From Olivibacter oleidegradans (GTDB lineage: Bacteria; Bacteroidota; Bacteroidia; Sphingobacteriales; Sphingobacteriaceae), in the NCBI RefSeq assembly GCF_042432805.1, contig NZ_JBHLWO010000002.1:2728001-2792000 (forward strand): a DNA stretch of 64,000 nt, given 5' to 3'. Positions 52,315-61,768 of this stretch are shown here, piece after piece (positions within the stretch are counted from its first letter, which is position 1; the number at the start of each line of letters is the position of its first letter). The notes under the pieces are model-generated. The model did no database searches and had not been told where the DNA came from. It was given only the letters and a program-made list of their open reading frames with translations. The position numbers and the translations under genes were made by a program.

Positions 52315-52410
52315 CAGATGTTGTAATTCTAGCCGTTTATGTTCTTATTTCAAATTTAGGGGGCACTTCTCTCGTAAAATCATTATGTTGATATGATTAC
52401 TGATTTACAA
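52311..52410. repeat. Mosaic of pieces from the 38.6-39.1 kb remnant
   Basis: CTAACAGATGTTGTAATTCT and the following 15 bases match 38796-38831; the next ~40 (TTTCAAATTTAGGGGGCACT onward) match 39048-39089; then GATATGATTACTGATTTAC matches 38640-38660 and 41851-41870. The piece is internally deleted and rearranged. Confidence 0.6.
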
Positions 52411-52441
52411 GAGATTTGGTATATAATATTAAACCTTGAAA

Positions 52442-53347
52442 CTAATTCTTTGCTTCCTTGAATTGAGCCGGCGTTAGGCCTGCTACTTTTTTAAATAGAC
52501 GCGTAAAATACGATGGGCTTTCAAACCCCAGATCATAGGCAATTCCGGAAATGCTGCTGTCTGATCCCAACAATAGATTTTTCGCTTCTGTTACCAGATA
52601 GATATGGACATGCTCCAGCGCGGTTTTCCCGGTTTCCTGCTTCAGAAGATCGCTCAGATACCTGCTTGACAGAAACAGTTCTCCCGCGAGATAGTTTACG
52701 GTGGGCAACCCATCTTTTAGGTGCAGTTTCTTATCAAAATAGGTCTGTAATACTGCCTGAAACCTTTTAAGCGTTGCGCCCGAAACGTTGTTGCTTCGAT
52801 CCGAAAACTGTCTTTTATAAAAACGGTCTGAATATTTTAGGATGGAATCAATATGTGACAGTATAATTTCACGGCTGAACTCATCCGAGTTTTCGTCATA
52901 TTCTTTCCTTATCTTTTCATATAGCTCCCACATAATCACTTCCTCAGCAGGCGATAAGTGAAGCGCTTCGTTTATCTCATACTCAAAATAACCATAGTTT
53001 TTGATCTGTTTATGCAGGATGTGTCCGGCCAGGTAATCCTCATGGAAAAATATAACAAAACCCTTTTCTGCAAACTGGACGTTACTGACTTCGATAATCT
53101 GTCTTGGCTTCACGAAAACAGCGGAACCGTTGCTGTGGTCATATTTTGTTTTACCATAAAGGACATATCCCGACTTGATCTTTTTCAGGGCAATCATATA
53201 AAAGTCACCTGTGAATCTGTCTTCTCCGACCGAATAGGTCATAAGTTCTTTACAGGTCATCAGGCTTAAAAGTGGATGTTTTGGAGTTTCAAAGCCACTT
53301 CTTTCGTGAAGTTCGGTTATGCTTTTATAATGATTGATCTTTTCCAA
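52442..53347 (-). CDS. AraC-family transcriptional regulator
   Basis: 301 residues. N-terminal sensing domain with strands (SAVFVKPRQIIEVSNVQF, EKGFVIFFHEDY); C-terminal double helix-turn-helix: TVNYLAGELFLSSRYLSDLL and SISGIAYDLGFESPSYFTRL followed by AGLTPAQFKEAK. Divergent from the SDR pair that it probably controls. Very similar to the truncated AraC gene at 55342. Confidence 0.92.
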   Translation of the reverse strand: MEKINHYKSITELHERSGFETPKHPLLSLMTCKELMTYSVGEDRFTGDFYMIALKKIKSGYVLYGKTKYDHSNGSAVFVKPRQIIEVSNVQFAEKGFVIFFHEDYLAGHILHKQIKNYGYFEYEINEALHLSPAEEVIMWELYEKIRKEYDENSDEFSREIILSHIDSILKYSDRFYKRQFSDRSNNVSGATLKRFQAVLQTYFDKKLHLKDGLPTVNYLAGELFLSSRYLSDLLKQETGKTALEHVHIYLVTEAKNLLLGSDSSISGIAYDLGFESPSYFTRLFKKVAGLTPAQFKEAKN

Positions 53348-53456
53348 TGTGTCTGATTTTAAAAAATTACTCGTTGAAATGATCCAAAATTACATTTTCG
53401 TAAATCTGTGCTATTCTTCCGCTGATATGGAGTAGAGCAAAGGCCTGGTCTGGATA

Positions 53457-53464
53457 TAACTTTG
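53457..53464 (+). promoter_or_regulatory. Putative -7 box of the SDR operon
   Basis: TAACTTTG fits TAnnTTTG, 40 bp before the first SDR start. No matching -33 TTTG is seen, which would suit an activator-dependent (AraC) promoter. Confidence 0.4.
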
Positions 53465-53504
53465 TCTTATCAAAATAACAAATAAAATTCTAAACAATAA
53501 CAAA

Positions 53505-54326
53505 ATGGCAAAGACAATTTTCATTACAGGCGCAACATCGGGATTTGGAAAACTATGGGCTGAAGCACTATTGCAACGTGGAGACAACGTAGCGGCAACC
53601 TCCAGAAGAGCTAACGCTTTTACAGCGCTGTCAGAAAAGTATGGTGATCAGTTTTTACCGCTACAGCTTGATATTACCGATAGAGAAGCCGTATTTGCTA
53701 CCGTTAACAAAGCTAAAGAACATTTCGGTCAGCTTGATGTGGTGATCAACAATGCAGGTTATGGAGTTTTCGGTGCAGTAGAGGAAGTGAGGGAAAAAGT
53801 AGCAAGAGATGTTTTCGATGCGAATCTGTTCGGAACACTATGGGTGACGCAGGCGGCACTGCCGATCCTGAGAGCACAGGCCCACGGACATATCATCCAG
53901 CTTTCAAGTGTACTCGGTGTATGGAGCCTTCCCACTCTCGGTATTTACAATGCAACCAAATTTGCGGTAGAGGGACTTAGTGAAGCGCTGGCTAGTGAGG
54001 TCAAAGATTTTGGTATCCATGTAACTTTGATTGAGCCGAATGGGTACAAAACTGAATTTGGAGGAAGTTCAGCGGTATTCGGCGATTCGCTCGATGTATA
54101 TAATCCATTGAGGGAAAGCTTGGGGAAAATTGAGGGACTTGGACCGGATGATTATGGTACTCCCAAAGCCACTGTTCCAGCTATCTTGAAACTGATCGAC
54201 AGCGAAAACCCGCCGCTTAGACTATTTCTGGGCAAATTGGGATATGTCAAAACAGAAAGGGTTTATGGTGAAAAACTTCAGCAGTGGAAAGAATGGAAGG
54301 ATGTTTCAGAAGCAGCGCATGGATAA
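53505..54326 (+). CDS. Short-chain dehydrogenase/reductase 1
   Basis: 273 residues of the classical SDR fold: cofactor motif TGATSGFG (8-15), NNAGYG, the catalytic serine in QLSSVLG and the YNATK pair (Tyr and Lys). Arginines after the second strand (TSRRAN) favour NADPH. Substrate unknown, probably a small aldehyde or ketone. First of two tandem paralogs 45 bp apart, divergent from an AraC regulator. Confidence 0.92.
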   Translation: MAKTIFITGATSGFGKLWAEALLQRGDNVAATSRRANAFTALSEKYGDQFLPLQLDITDREAVFATVNKAKEHFGQLDVVINNAGYGVFGAVEEVREKVARDVFDANLFGTLWVTQAALPILRAQAHGHIIQLSSVLGVWSLPTLGIYNATKFAVEGLSEALASEVKDFGIHVTLIEPNGYKTEFGGSSAVFGDSLDVYNPLRESLGKIEGLGPDDYGTPKATVPAILKLIDSENPPLRLFLGKLGYVKTERVYGEKLQQWKEWKDVSEAAHG

Positions 54327-54371
54327 TACGGTGCTTTTTATAAATAGGTTAACAAAACAAGAAAAATAAAA

Positions 54372-55196
54372 ATGAGCAAAATAGTTTTTATAACAGGAGC
54401 TTCCAAAGGATTTGGAAAAATATGGGCTGAGGCCTTACTTAAAAGAGGGGATAAAGTTGCCGCGTCGGCAAGAAATATCAGTGCGCTGGCAGATTTAAAA
54501 TCTGCTTACGGTGACAGTATTTTAGAAGTGAAATTGGATGTTAACAGCCGTGAAGATGTTTTTTCAGCTGTTAAAAAGATCAAGGACCATTTTGGACGGA
54601 TCGATGTAGTGATTAATAACGCCGGCTTTGGCTTGTTTGGAACAACCGAAGAAACATCCGAGCAGCAGGCCCGTGATCAGATGGAAACCAATTTTTTCGG
54701 ATCACTGTGGGTCGCTCAGGCAGTATTGCCTATTATGAGGGAGCAAAGGAGCGGTCATATTATTCAGGTCTCAAGCTTTCTTGGACTAACGACACTGCCA
54801 TTATTGGGATTATATAATGCTTCGAAATTTGCCGTAGAGGGTTTGATCGAAACGATCGGTTCGGAAACTGCCCACTTGGGTATTAAAACCACTTTAATTG
54901 AGCCCAATGGTTTTGCAACAGATTGGGCTGGAGCATCTGCGGTTCAGACTTCTTCGGAGATTACGGATTACGACCCGGTGCGCGCAGCTTTTGCAGAGAG
55001 CGGTGACAATCCTGACACCTGGGGAAAACCGGAAGCGACCGTTGAGCCGGTTTTGAACATCATCGATAGCGAAAATCCGCCCAAGCGCATATTGTTCGGT
55101 AGAATTGCCTATCAGGTCATTAATGATGTATATACCAAAAGGCTTGAAGATATCCAAAACTGGAAACAGGTCAGTATTGCTGCTCACGGACATTAG
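54372..55196 (+). CDS. Short-chain dehydrogenase/reductase 2
   Basis: 274 residues, paralog of the previous gene along its whole length: TGASKGFG, ASARNIS, NNAGFG, QVSSFLG and YNASK are all present. The close similarity and tandem order indicate local duplication. Same probable cofactor. It is followed by an AraC gene copy, so the set AraC-SDR-SDR-AraC appears partly duplicated. Confidence 0.92.
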   Translation: MSKIVFITGASKGFGKIWAEALLKRGDKVAASARNISALADLKSAYGDSILEVKLDVNSREDVFSAVKKIKDHFGRIDVVINNAGFGLFGTTEETSEQQARDQMETNFFGSLWVAQAVLPIMREQRSGHIIQVSSFLGLTTLPLLGLYNASKFAVEGLIETIGSETAHLGIKTTLIEPNGFATDWAGASAVQTSSEITDYDPVRAAFAESGDNPDTWGKPEATVEPVLNIIDSENPPKRILFGRIAYQVINDVYTKRLEDIQNWKQVSIAAHGH

Positions 55197-55341
55197 AAGA
55201 AGCTGAAATGACTCATCGCTTGAATGATGATCGTTAACAACACCAATATCGTGATCATACAGTAGGACATATCAACCTTTTTTTACGTTAAATGAATCCT
55301 GCCTCCGGTAAAATCTTTTTAACATAGATAAAATTGAACCG

Positions 55342-56121
55342 ATGCAACATTATAAAACCCTTACAGCATTACATCTGGGCAATCAATGGGAAGCCCCGCA
55401 GCATCCGCTCTTCAGTATGATCGGCTGTCAGTCCGAATGTAAATTGGGAAATAGGGAATTTACGACCGACTGTTATGTAATTGCTTTTAAGAAAATTAAA
55501 TCCGGCAATTTTATGTACGGACGTACGAGCTATGATCACGATAACGGATGCCTTTTCTTCGCCAAACCACGGCAGATCATCGAAATGAAAGATCTTGAAT
55601 TCGAAGAAAAAGGATATATGCTGATGATCCATGAAGATTACCTGCATGGTCATGAACTTTTCAAAGAAATCGAGAAATACAGCTTTTTTGATTACGAAGT
55701 TACAGAGGCGCTGCATCTTTCCCCGAAAGAAGAACAGATTATATTGGAGCTTCATTCAAAAATCCAGACAGAATACTTTAATAATCCGGACGAATACAGC
55801 CGTGAAATTATTTTGAGCCATATTTCCTCTATCCTGAAGTATGCGCAGCGCTATTACAAAAGACAATTTGTTGATAGGGCGCAAGTCATCGGGAAGACAG
55901 CGTCCAAGTTTAACGATCTGCTGAGAAAATATTTAAATCAGGGTCTGATGGTAAAAAGCGGGCTTCCGAATGTGGCATTTCTGGCTGATCAGCTATTTGT
56001 TTCTCCACGCTATCTGAGTGATCTGCTGAAGCAGGAAACCGGAAAGACGGCAATGGAGCTAATTCATATCTTTATGATTTTAGAGGCCAAAACTTGCTGC
56101 GGCTGGGGAAAAAGGGCATAG
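55342..56121 (+). pseudogene. AraC-family regulator, truncated by frameshift
   Basis: The first ~250 residues match the regulator at 52442-53347: sensing domain (FFAKPRQIIEMKDLEF, GYMLMIHEDYLHG), then the first helix-turn-helix (NVAFLADQLFVSPRYLSDLL). After MILEAK the frame is lost by one missing base; the shifted frame reads NLLRLGKKGIAGAKMKIR and stops, so the second helix-turn-helix (GIAYDLGF in the paralog) is gone. Probably a non-functional duplicate; the sensing half may still be made. Confidence 0.75.
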
Positions 56122-56148
56122 CCGGAGCTAAAATGAAGATCAGGTAAT

Positions 56149-56177
56149 CGGAAGCCCACTTATTTTGCGGGCTTCCG
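56149..56177. terminator. Strong hairpin between AraC remnant and membrane-gene remnant
   Basis: Nine-base perfect stem CGGAAGCCC/GGGCTTCCG with an 11-base loop. No clear T-run on either side; it may stop transcription from both sides. Confidence 0.5.
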
Positions 56178-56181
56178 ACGG

Positions 56182-56341
56182 CTACGATTCGTTGTTTGTC
56201 GGTTGCTTATTCTTTTCTGTATACCGATCAACCAGAAAGTACAGTAGCTTGGTAAAAACAAGCTGGAAAGGCACCAAGATCAGAATGGTTGGCAAAGCAT
56301 ATTCTATTCTGGTTTGGGTATGAAAATTTGGAACAAACCGC
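56182..56341 (-). pseudogene. 3' remnant of a membrane-protein gene
   Basis: 52 codons: RIEYALPTILILVPFQLVFT followed by KLLYFLVDRYTEKNKQ and a stop, with an immediate upstream stop. Resembles the last helix of the protein at 36531-37013. Confidence 0.45.
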
Positions 56342-56362
56342 CACTATAATGATTATGTTCGA

Positions 56363-57184
56363 TTAAGACCGGATAAATTCCAAAAGGTCTTTATTAATAG
56401 TCTGATGCTCTGTGGTAGGCATTCCGTGCGAGAAACCAGGGTACGTAATCAGCTTCCCGTTTTTCAGCAGCTTCGCAGATTTTATAGCTGAATTCTCTAT
56501 TGGTACGATTTGGTCATCTTCACCGTGCAACACTAAGACCGGAATATCAACTGCCTTTAAATCTTCTGTAAAATCAGTTTCTGAAAAAGCTTTAATTCCA
56601 TCATAGTGGGCAACGATGCCGCCCATCATTCCTTGCCGCCACCAGTTCCTCTGCACACCTTCCTTTATATCTGCACCTTCACGGTTATAGCCATAGAAAG
56701 GGAAAGTTAAGTCAATATAAAATTGGCTTCTATTATTTAATGTCTGTTCTCTGATATTGTCAAATACTTCCATTGGGACACCATCAGGATTAGATTCACT
56801 TTTTACCATAACAGGCGGAACTGCACTGATTAAAACAGCTTTCTTCGCTCTACCTTTGGCATACTTGTTTACATAACGGATTACTTCACCGCCACCTGTG
56901 GAGTGGCCTATGTGTACCACTTCTTTTAACCCCAAAAACTCAACCAGCTCAGCCGCGTCAGAAGCGTATTGCTCGATAGTGTGACCATAAATATTCTGGC
57001 TGGAACGGCCGTGACCTCTTCTGTCATGCGCGATTACACGATAGCCTTTTTGTAAAAAGAAAATCACCTGTGCATCCCAGTCGTCTGAAGATAATGGCCA
57101 TCCATGATGAAACATCAAAACCGGGCCTTCTCCCTGGTCTTTGTAAAAAATCTCTGTTCCGTCTTTTAATTTTAGCGTGCTCAT
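56363..57184 (-). CDS. Alpha/beta hydrolase, non-haem chloroperoxidase-like
   Basis: 273 residues from the ATG at 57184 (MSTLKLKDGTEIFYKDQGEG); a longer frame start at 57223 adds unrelated residues. Motifs: HHGWPLSSDDWDAQ, nucleophile GHSTGGGEVIR (serine), acid LHGEDDQIVP and histidine YPGFSHGMPT. The pattern is that of cofactor-free chloroperoxidases/esterases. It has a recognisable promoter with an operator palindrome upstream. Confidence 0.9.
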   Translation of the reverse strand: MSTLKLKDGTEIFYKDQGEGPVLMFHHGWPLSSDDWDAQVIFFLQKGYRVIAHDRRGHGRSSQNIYGHTIEQYASDAAELVEFLGLKEVVHIGHSTGGGEVIRYVNKYAKGRAKKAVLISAVPPVMVKSESNPDGVPMEVFDNIREQTLNNRSQFYIDLTFPFYGYNREGADIKEGVQRNWWRQGMMGGIVAHYDGIKAFSETDFTEDLKAVDIPVLVLHGEDDQIVPIENSAIKSAKLLKNGKLITYPGFSHGMPTTEHQTINKDLLEFIRS

Positions 57185-57246
57185 TTTTCTTAAATTTTTA
57201 AAGTTTGTGATAGTTAATGTCAAGTAATCTTGCCCTAATTCTTTAG

Positions 57247-57254
57247 CAAAAGTA
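57247..57254 (-). promoter_or_regulatory. Putative -7 box of the alpha/beta hydrolase gene
   Basis: On the minus strand TACTTTTG fits TAnnTTTG, 62 bp before the start codon and just downstream of a palindrome. Confidence 0.45.
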
Positions 57255-57271
57255 GTGCAACCAAATTCATT

Positions 57272-57295
57272 CGATCTTAATCTAGGTTAAGATCG
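57272..57295. promoter_or_regulatory. Operator-type palindrome upstream of the alpha/beta hydrolase
   Basis: A 24-base near-perfect inverted repeat with arms CGATCTTAATCT/AGGTTAAGATCG; one pair is mismatched. It covers the expected -35 to -25 region, suggesting repression by a dimeric regulator. Confidence 0.6.
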
Positions 57296-57391
57296 CAAAA
57301 ATTAATTGTAATTAAATCCGATCGGCTCACTTTGCCTGCATAAAGTATGCTATCTATAAATCCCCGGGAGGATAAAACGACTTAGCTTTTT

Positions 57392-57603
57392 TTGGTTAAT
57401 CAGACGAAACAGCATATAAGTCTTCACATCGATAATTGTTTTAAAGAAGGCGAGTTAAATAGAGTGGCAACTGTCAAGGAATCCTTGACAGTTCAACTTG
57501 AAGGAAATAGAAAGGTAAAACGGAAAATAGAGCCCTATAATCTCGATGTTATCATTTCGGTTGGATATCGTGTTAAATCTTCACAAGGCAAACTGTTTAA
57601 CGT
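57392..57603 (+). pseudogene. RhuM-family virulence/mobile gene remnant
   Basis: The frame reads QHISLHIDNCFKEGELNRVA, then NRKVKRKIEPYNLDVIISVG followed by YRVKSSQGKLFNVFL. YNLDVIISVGYRV is the diagnostic centre of RhuM proteins, found in genomic islands. It lacks both ends; the right end is lost at the HlyD gene. Confidence 0.7.
57469..57493. repeat. 25-base perfect palindrome inside the RhuM remnant
   Basis: Arms AACTGTCAAGGA/TCCTTGACAGTT around a single A. Confidence 0.7.
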
Positions 57604-57609
57604 ATTTCT

Positions 57610-58905
57610 TTACCTGTTCTTGAATAAAGAATACACGTTATCGAACAGCTTATTTAGTAAATTTCTTTTCTCGGTTATAACTTCTGCATTTGCTATCAAG
57701 CCATTTTTTAGCTGAATTTTTCGTTTATAGGACGTATTATTGCCATTTATGAGCGTGATCTTTGCGCTATATAGCGAATCAGAAAAGTTTATATCGGAGA
57801 GATAATCTATTCTGCCATGCAGAAGACCGAACTCTTGATATGGATATGCGCGAACTTTGAGCAGTACTCGTTGTCCTTCTCTTACCTTTCCCAAGGAAAA
57901 TTGATCAATATGTAACCGGCCAATATATTCACTGATACGATTAGGTTCGATAAAAAGAGCAGGCTCGTCGGCGGTAAGCCATTGCCCTTGCACCAGTCGT
58001 TTATGAAAAACAACCGTACCGCTTATACTTGCAGTTAATACATACTTTCGTTTCCATTGATCGAGCTCACTCTTGAAGTTATTGATGACGCTGAGATAAC
58101 TTGCTTTTCGCTCATTCACTTCATTCTCCAAGGTTAACATTTTACTTTGTATCTGTTCCATTTGAGAACGGTTAGCTAAAATGGCTGACCTTGTTTGCTG
58201 AACGGGCATTTCGCTGTTAATGAGCCGACTCTCCGCATATCTGTATTCTTGCGATGATATAAGCTTTTTGTCGAAGAGCTTTTTATAAGCATCATAATTT
58301 TCTTTCTGAAGGCGGTAATCATCTTCCTGTAACTGTAACTGTTTCGAAGCCTGAAGGTTTTGAGCCTTTAGATTGTGAATTTCGTTTTTCATAGACTGGT
58401 GTTGCTTTGCCAATAACCCACTTTCCAGAAAAGCGCTGAAACTAATGAATTTTTCCAAAAACACTTGATAACTGCCCTGTAATTCCCCTAAATGCCTTAC
58501 ACTGGCTAAGTTAAATGTCCCTAATGTTTTAAAATCTTTCGAAGCGGCATATGCAAGCATCGTATCAATCTTCTCACTTAAAGCAAGAATATCACGATGT
58601 TGAGCGGTGCTCTGTAAAAAACCAAGAACCGAGCCGCTATCGACCTGCTGAGTCTCTCTAACCAACAGATTTACTAACTTTCCGCTGCTACCTGCTACCA
58701 CGGCTTGTGGTGGTTGCTTATTCTCAATTACTGCAGTAGCTTTTAAAATATCAGGGGCGGGAATAAATGCAGCTGCGACTACAAAAATAACGAGTATGGT
58801 AAAGAAGATACTTATCCCCCACCGTACAAGCCAACTCGGCACATCGGTGATGATGTCTTGTAGCTCTTCACTAAAATCGTTGTTGTATTCTTGAATAGTT
58901 GGCAT
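57610..58905 (-). CDS. HlyD-family membrane fusion protein
   Basis: 431 residues: one N-terminal membrane helix (about 31-50, FTILVIFVVAAAFI), lipoyl-type halves around a long coiled coil (residues 120-290), and a barrel with RLHIDQFSLGKVREGQRVLL. It is the periplasmic adaptor for a type I exporter and begins 12 bp after the C39-ABC transporter, its partner. It is probably the last gene of the operon. Confidence 0.9.
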   Translation of the reverse strand: MPTIQEYNNDFSEELQDIITDVPSWLVRWGISIFFTILVIFVVAAAFIPAPDILKATAVIENKQPPQAVVAGSSGKLVNLLVRETQQVDSGSVLGFLQSTAQHRDILALSEKIDTMLAYAASKDFKTLGTFNLASVRHLGELQGSYQVFLEKFISFSAFLESGLLAKQHQSMKNEIHNLKAQNLQASKQLQLQEDDYRLQKENYDAYKKLFDKKLISSQEYRYAESRLINSEMPVQQTRSAILANRSQMEQIQSKMLTLENEVNERKASYLSVINNFKSELDQWKRKYVLTASISGTVVFHKRLVQGQWLTADEPALFIEPNRISEYIGRLHIDQFSLGKVREGQRVLLKVRAYPYQEFGLLHGRIDYLSDINFSDSLYSAKITLINGNNTSYKRKIQLKNGLIANAEVITEKRNLLNKLFDNVYSLFKNR

Positions 58906-58917
58906 ATGTGACTATCG

Positions 58918-61089
58918 TTAATTTTCGAGCTCCAATTGATTGCTTACCAATTCGTAGTACTTACCCTTTAGACCTAAAAGATGATGGTGGGTACCTTGCT
59001 CAACAATACCTCCACCGTCTAGCACCACAATATTATCAGCGGTTTTTACCGTGCTCAACCTATGGGCAACCACAACTACCGTGCGATTCACGAAAAAGGA
59101 ATTTAAATTTTCAATAATCGCTTTCTCATTATTTGCATCGAGCGCATTGGTAGCCTCGTCAAAAAAAACAAACGGTGCTTGCTTATAGATCGCACGCGCT
59201 ATTAAAATTCGCTGTTTTTGACCTTGGCTAATTCCATTTCCTTCTGCGCCAATCTGCGTCTTTAATCCGTTTGGAAGAAGTCGGACAAAATCTTCTAAAC
59301 AAGCCATTTGAATTGCTTTTTTTAACAAACTCTTGTCAACTGGCTTTTCAGAAAGCGTAATATTTGCTTCTATCGAATCGGAAAATATAAAGCTATCTTG
59401 CATCACAACACCACATTGGAGTTTCCAAAATTTTGGGTTAAACTGTTCCAGTGATATATCACCTATTTTGATATCGCCATGATACGACTGATAGAATCCT
59501 AACAGCAGTTTAACCAGTGTTGTCTTCCCGCTGCCGCTTACGCCAACTATGGCCGTCGTTTTTCCTTGCGGTATATAAAGGGTTAGATCTGTTAAAACGG
59601 GTTTGCCTCCCGGATAACTAAAACTGACTCCCTTCAAGGAAATAGTCACACTCTCTGGCAGTTCGTTGTAAAGTAACTTGCTTTCTCCTTCCTCATCTTC
59701 CAGCTCGTAAAGATCATTAAGTCTTTCCAAGCTAAGCTTTGCATCCTGATAACTTTGCACAAAGCTTAAAAATTGTTCGACGGGACTACTAAGCTGCCCA
59801 ATTATATACTGGACGGCTACTAATCCTCCCAGCGACATATCACCACTTATTACAGCTGTTGCTACGACATAAATAATCAATAAATTTTTCCCTTCGTTGA
59901 AAAACACCCCGCCCGCTTGTTGATATTGCCCTAAGGCTAGCGAACGCACATTGAAATGAAATAATTTTGCCTGAAGATGTTCCCAATCCCACCGCTTTTT
60001 CTTCTCAGTGCCACTCAGCTTGATCTCTTGCATACCCTGCACGAGTTGTATCGTTGTGGATTGCGTCTTGGCAGAAATATCGAAGCGCTTATAGTCGAGC
60101 TGCTTTCTCCTTTCTAAAAACACATAGATCCATACACCGTATAACACGGTGCCTAAAATAAATATTCCAAAGACTTTCAAGTTGTAAAATGCCAGCACCA
60201 TTGAAAATATCAGCAGATTAAAAATCGAAAAGCCGATATTCAGGGTTTGCCCTGTAAGGAAACTTTCTATCCGCTTCTGATCGTCAATACGTTGTAATAT
60301 ATCGCCCGTTTTTTTTGAATCAAAGAAACTGATAGGCAAGCGCATTAATTTGCTAAAGAAATCTGTAAGTACAAAGATGTTAAGACGCGTGCTTATATGA
60401 AGCAATATCCATGATCTTATAAAATCTACGCCTGTACGCCCTATTAGTAGTGCGAATTGGGCAATAAGTAACAGGTTAATCAACGCCATATCTTGCGTGG
60501 GAATACCTATGTCAACAATCGATTGTGTTAGGAAGGGTATCAAAATCTGCAAAAAACTGCCTACCAAAAACCCAATAAAGAGTTGCGCAAGAAGTTTTTT
60601 GTACCGAAACATGTACATGAAAAACTTGCCAAAGCCTGACTTTTTTTCTTCTTCTTCTTCCGATTTAAAAAAAGCAGGTGTTGGATCTAAAAGCAGCGCG
60701 ATGCCATTTCCCTTATCCTGGCCCCAATGCTGCAAAAACTCTTGCTCGGAATACCGAATAATACCCATACCCGGATCGGCAACTGTAAAATTACCCTTGC
60801 GATGCTTAAAGAGCACAACGAAATGATTTTGATCCCAGTGTATAATAGCCGGCATAGGCGCTTCCTTGAGCTCTGAAAGAGGTAAGAATACGCCGCGTGT
60901 GTGAATTCCTATTTTCTCCGCAGCATCTGCTATACTATACATTGACACGCCTTCTCGATTTATCTGACAGTAATCCCGTAATTGCTGAAGGCTTATTGAC
61001 TTACCGAAATACGCGGCAACCATTTTCAGGCATATGGGACCGCAATCCATTTGATCTAACTGCCGATGGAATTTTATTTTTTTGGACAT
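58918..61089 (-). CDS. Peptidase C39-containing ABC exporter (PCAT)
   Basis: 723 residues. Residues 1-130 are a C39 cysteine peptidase: Q10, C16 (QMDCGPICLKM), H89 (WDQNHFVVLF) and D105 (VADPGMG). Then six membrane helices (about 170-420) and an ATPase domain with GVSGSGKTTL, signature ISQGQKQR and Walker B FVFFDEATNALD. Such proteins cleave a leader after a double-glycine motif and export the peptide. All catalytic residues are present, so the exporter is likely functional. The precursor peptide is not visible in this window and should lie upstream (beyond 64000) or elsewhere. Confidence 0.93.
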   Translation of the reverse strand: MSKKIKFHRQLDQMDCGPICLKMVAAYFGKSISLQQLRDYCQINREGVSMYSIADAAEKIGIHTRGVFLPLSELKEAPMPAIIHWDQNHFVVLFKHRKGNFTVADPGMGIIRYSEQEFLQHWGQDKGNGIALLLDPTPAFFKSEEEEEKKSGFGKFFMYMFRYKKLLAQLFIGFLVGSFLQILIPFLTQSIVDIGIPTQDMALINLLLIAQFALLIGRTGVDFIRSWILLHISTRLNIFVLTDFFSKLMRLPISFFDSKKTGDILQRIDDQKRIESFLTGQTLNIGFSIFNLLIFSMVLAFYNLKVFGIFILGTVLYGVWIYVFLERRKQLDYKRFDISAKTQSTTIQLVQGMQEIKLSGTEKKKRWDWEHLQAKLFHFNVRSLALGQYQQAGGVFFNEGKNLLIIYVVATAVISGDMSLGGLVAVQYIIGQLSSPVEQFLSFVQSYQDAKLSLERLNDLYELEDEEGESKLLYNELPESVTISLKGVSFSYPGGKPVLTDLTLYIPQGKTTAIVGVSGSGKTTLVKLLLGFYQSYHGDIKIGDISLEQFNPKFWKLQCGVVMQDSFIFSDSIEANITLSEKPVDKSLLKKAIQMACLEDFVRLLPNGLKTQIGAEGNGISQGQKQRILIARAIYKQAPFVFFDEATNALDANNEKAIIENLNSFFVNRTVVVVAHRLSTVKTADNIVVLDGGGIVEQGTHHHLLGLKGKYYELVSNQLELEN

Positions 61090-61116
61090 AGGTTAACATC
61101 GCCTTCCTTTATATAT

Positions 61117-61761
61117 TCATTTTACATTATCTAGCCAGGTATGCAGCCAATAATGGATGGCCGCTTTGCTGGGTTGTCTTTCCGCCATTTCCCTTATTTC
61201 ATTGTAATCATATTCGAAAAGTTCCTTTACCGGAATTAGCTGCTGACGGGTTGATGAATTTTCTGCTAAGGTATCTCGCATCCGGTACGGCCCTGAATAG
61301 TAGGGGGTCGAAATAAGATCACGCATACCGCTTTCATAAGCAGAAACGATATCTTTAGCTACTTGTAGCAGGTAATTCTCCCTTGGCGGTGCACAAAAAA
61401 ACTCCGACGCCAATGAATCATTTACAGGATCAATTAATAAATAACCCTTTGGACATGCTAAATGATACCTAATAAATTCATTCGGAATAACCAACTGAAC
61501 GTCCCAATCTATGTAATAACCGCCGTGTCGATATACAATTAAATACCGCGCAATATCTGCTGCTTCTGCGAAATTTCTGGCTTGTTTAAAGGCTTCTACA
61601 GCAAAGGGGAATTCGGATTGTAGAAACTGCATCAGATCATCATCGTTCCAATATTTAATTGTGAAATCCAACTGTTTGAGCAATTGCCAGGATGCAAGAC
61701 AATGCTGAACGACATCGTTTTTAACGCCACCTACAATTTGATGAATTACCGTTGGCACCAT
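61117..61761 (-). CDS. DXD-type glycosyltransferase (OCH1/TcdA-like sugar-binding)
   Basis: 214 residues. IPTVIHQI-like start (VPTVIHQIVGG), YWNDDDLMQFL and AADIARYLIVYRHGGYYIDW followed by DVQL, the conserved DXD sugar-nucleotide site of the Gly_transf_sug family. It probably transfers a hexose to a protein or peptide substrate. It lies between the LanC-like gene and the exporter with gaps of 7 and 27 bp, so it belongs to the peptide operon and may glycosylate the exported peptide. Confidence 0.85.
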   Translation of the reverse strand: MVPTVIHQIVGGVKNDVVQHCLASWQLLKQLDFTIKYWNDDDLMQFLQSEFPFAVEAFKQARNFAEAADIARYLIVYRHGGYYIDWDVQLVIPNEFIRYHLACPKGYLLIDPVNDSLASEFFCAPPRENYLLQVAKDIVSAYESGMRDLISTPYYSGPYRMRDTLAENSSTRQQLIPVKELFEYDYNEIREMAERQPSKAAIHYWLHTWLDNVK

Positions 61762-61768
61762 AGTACAA

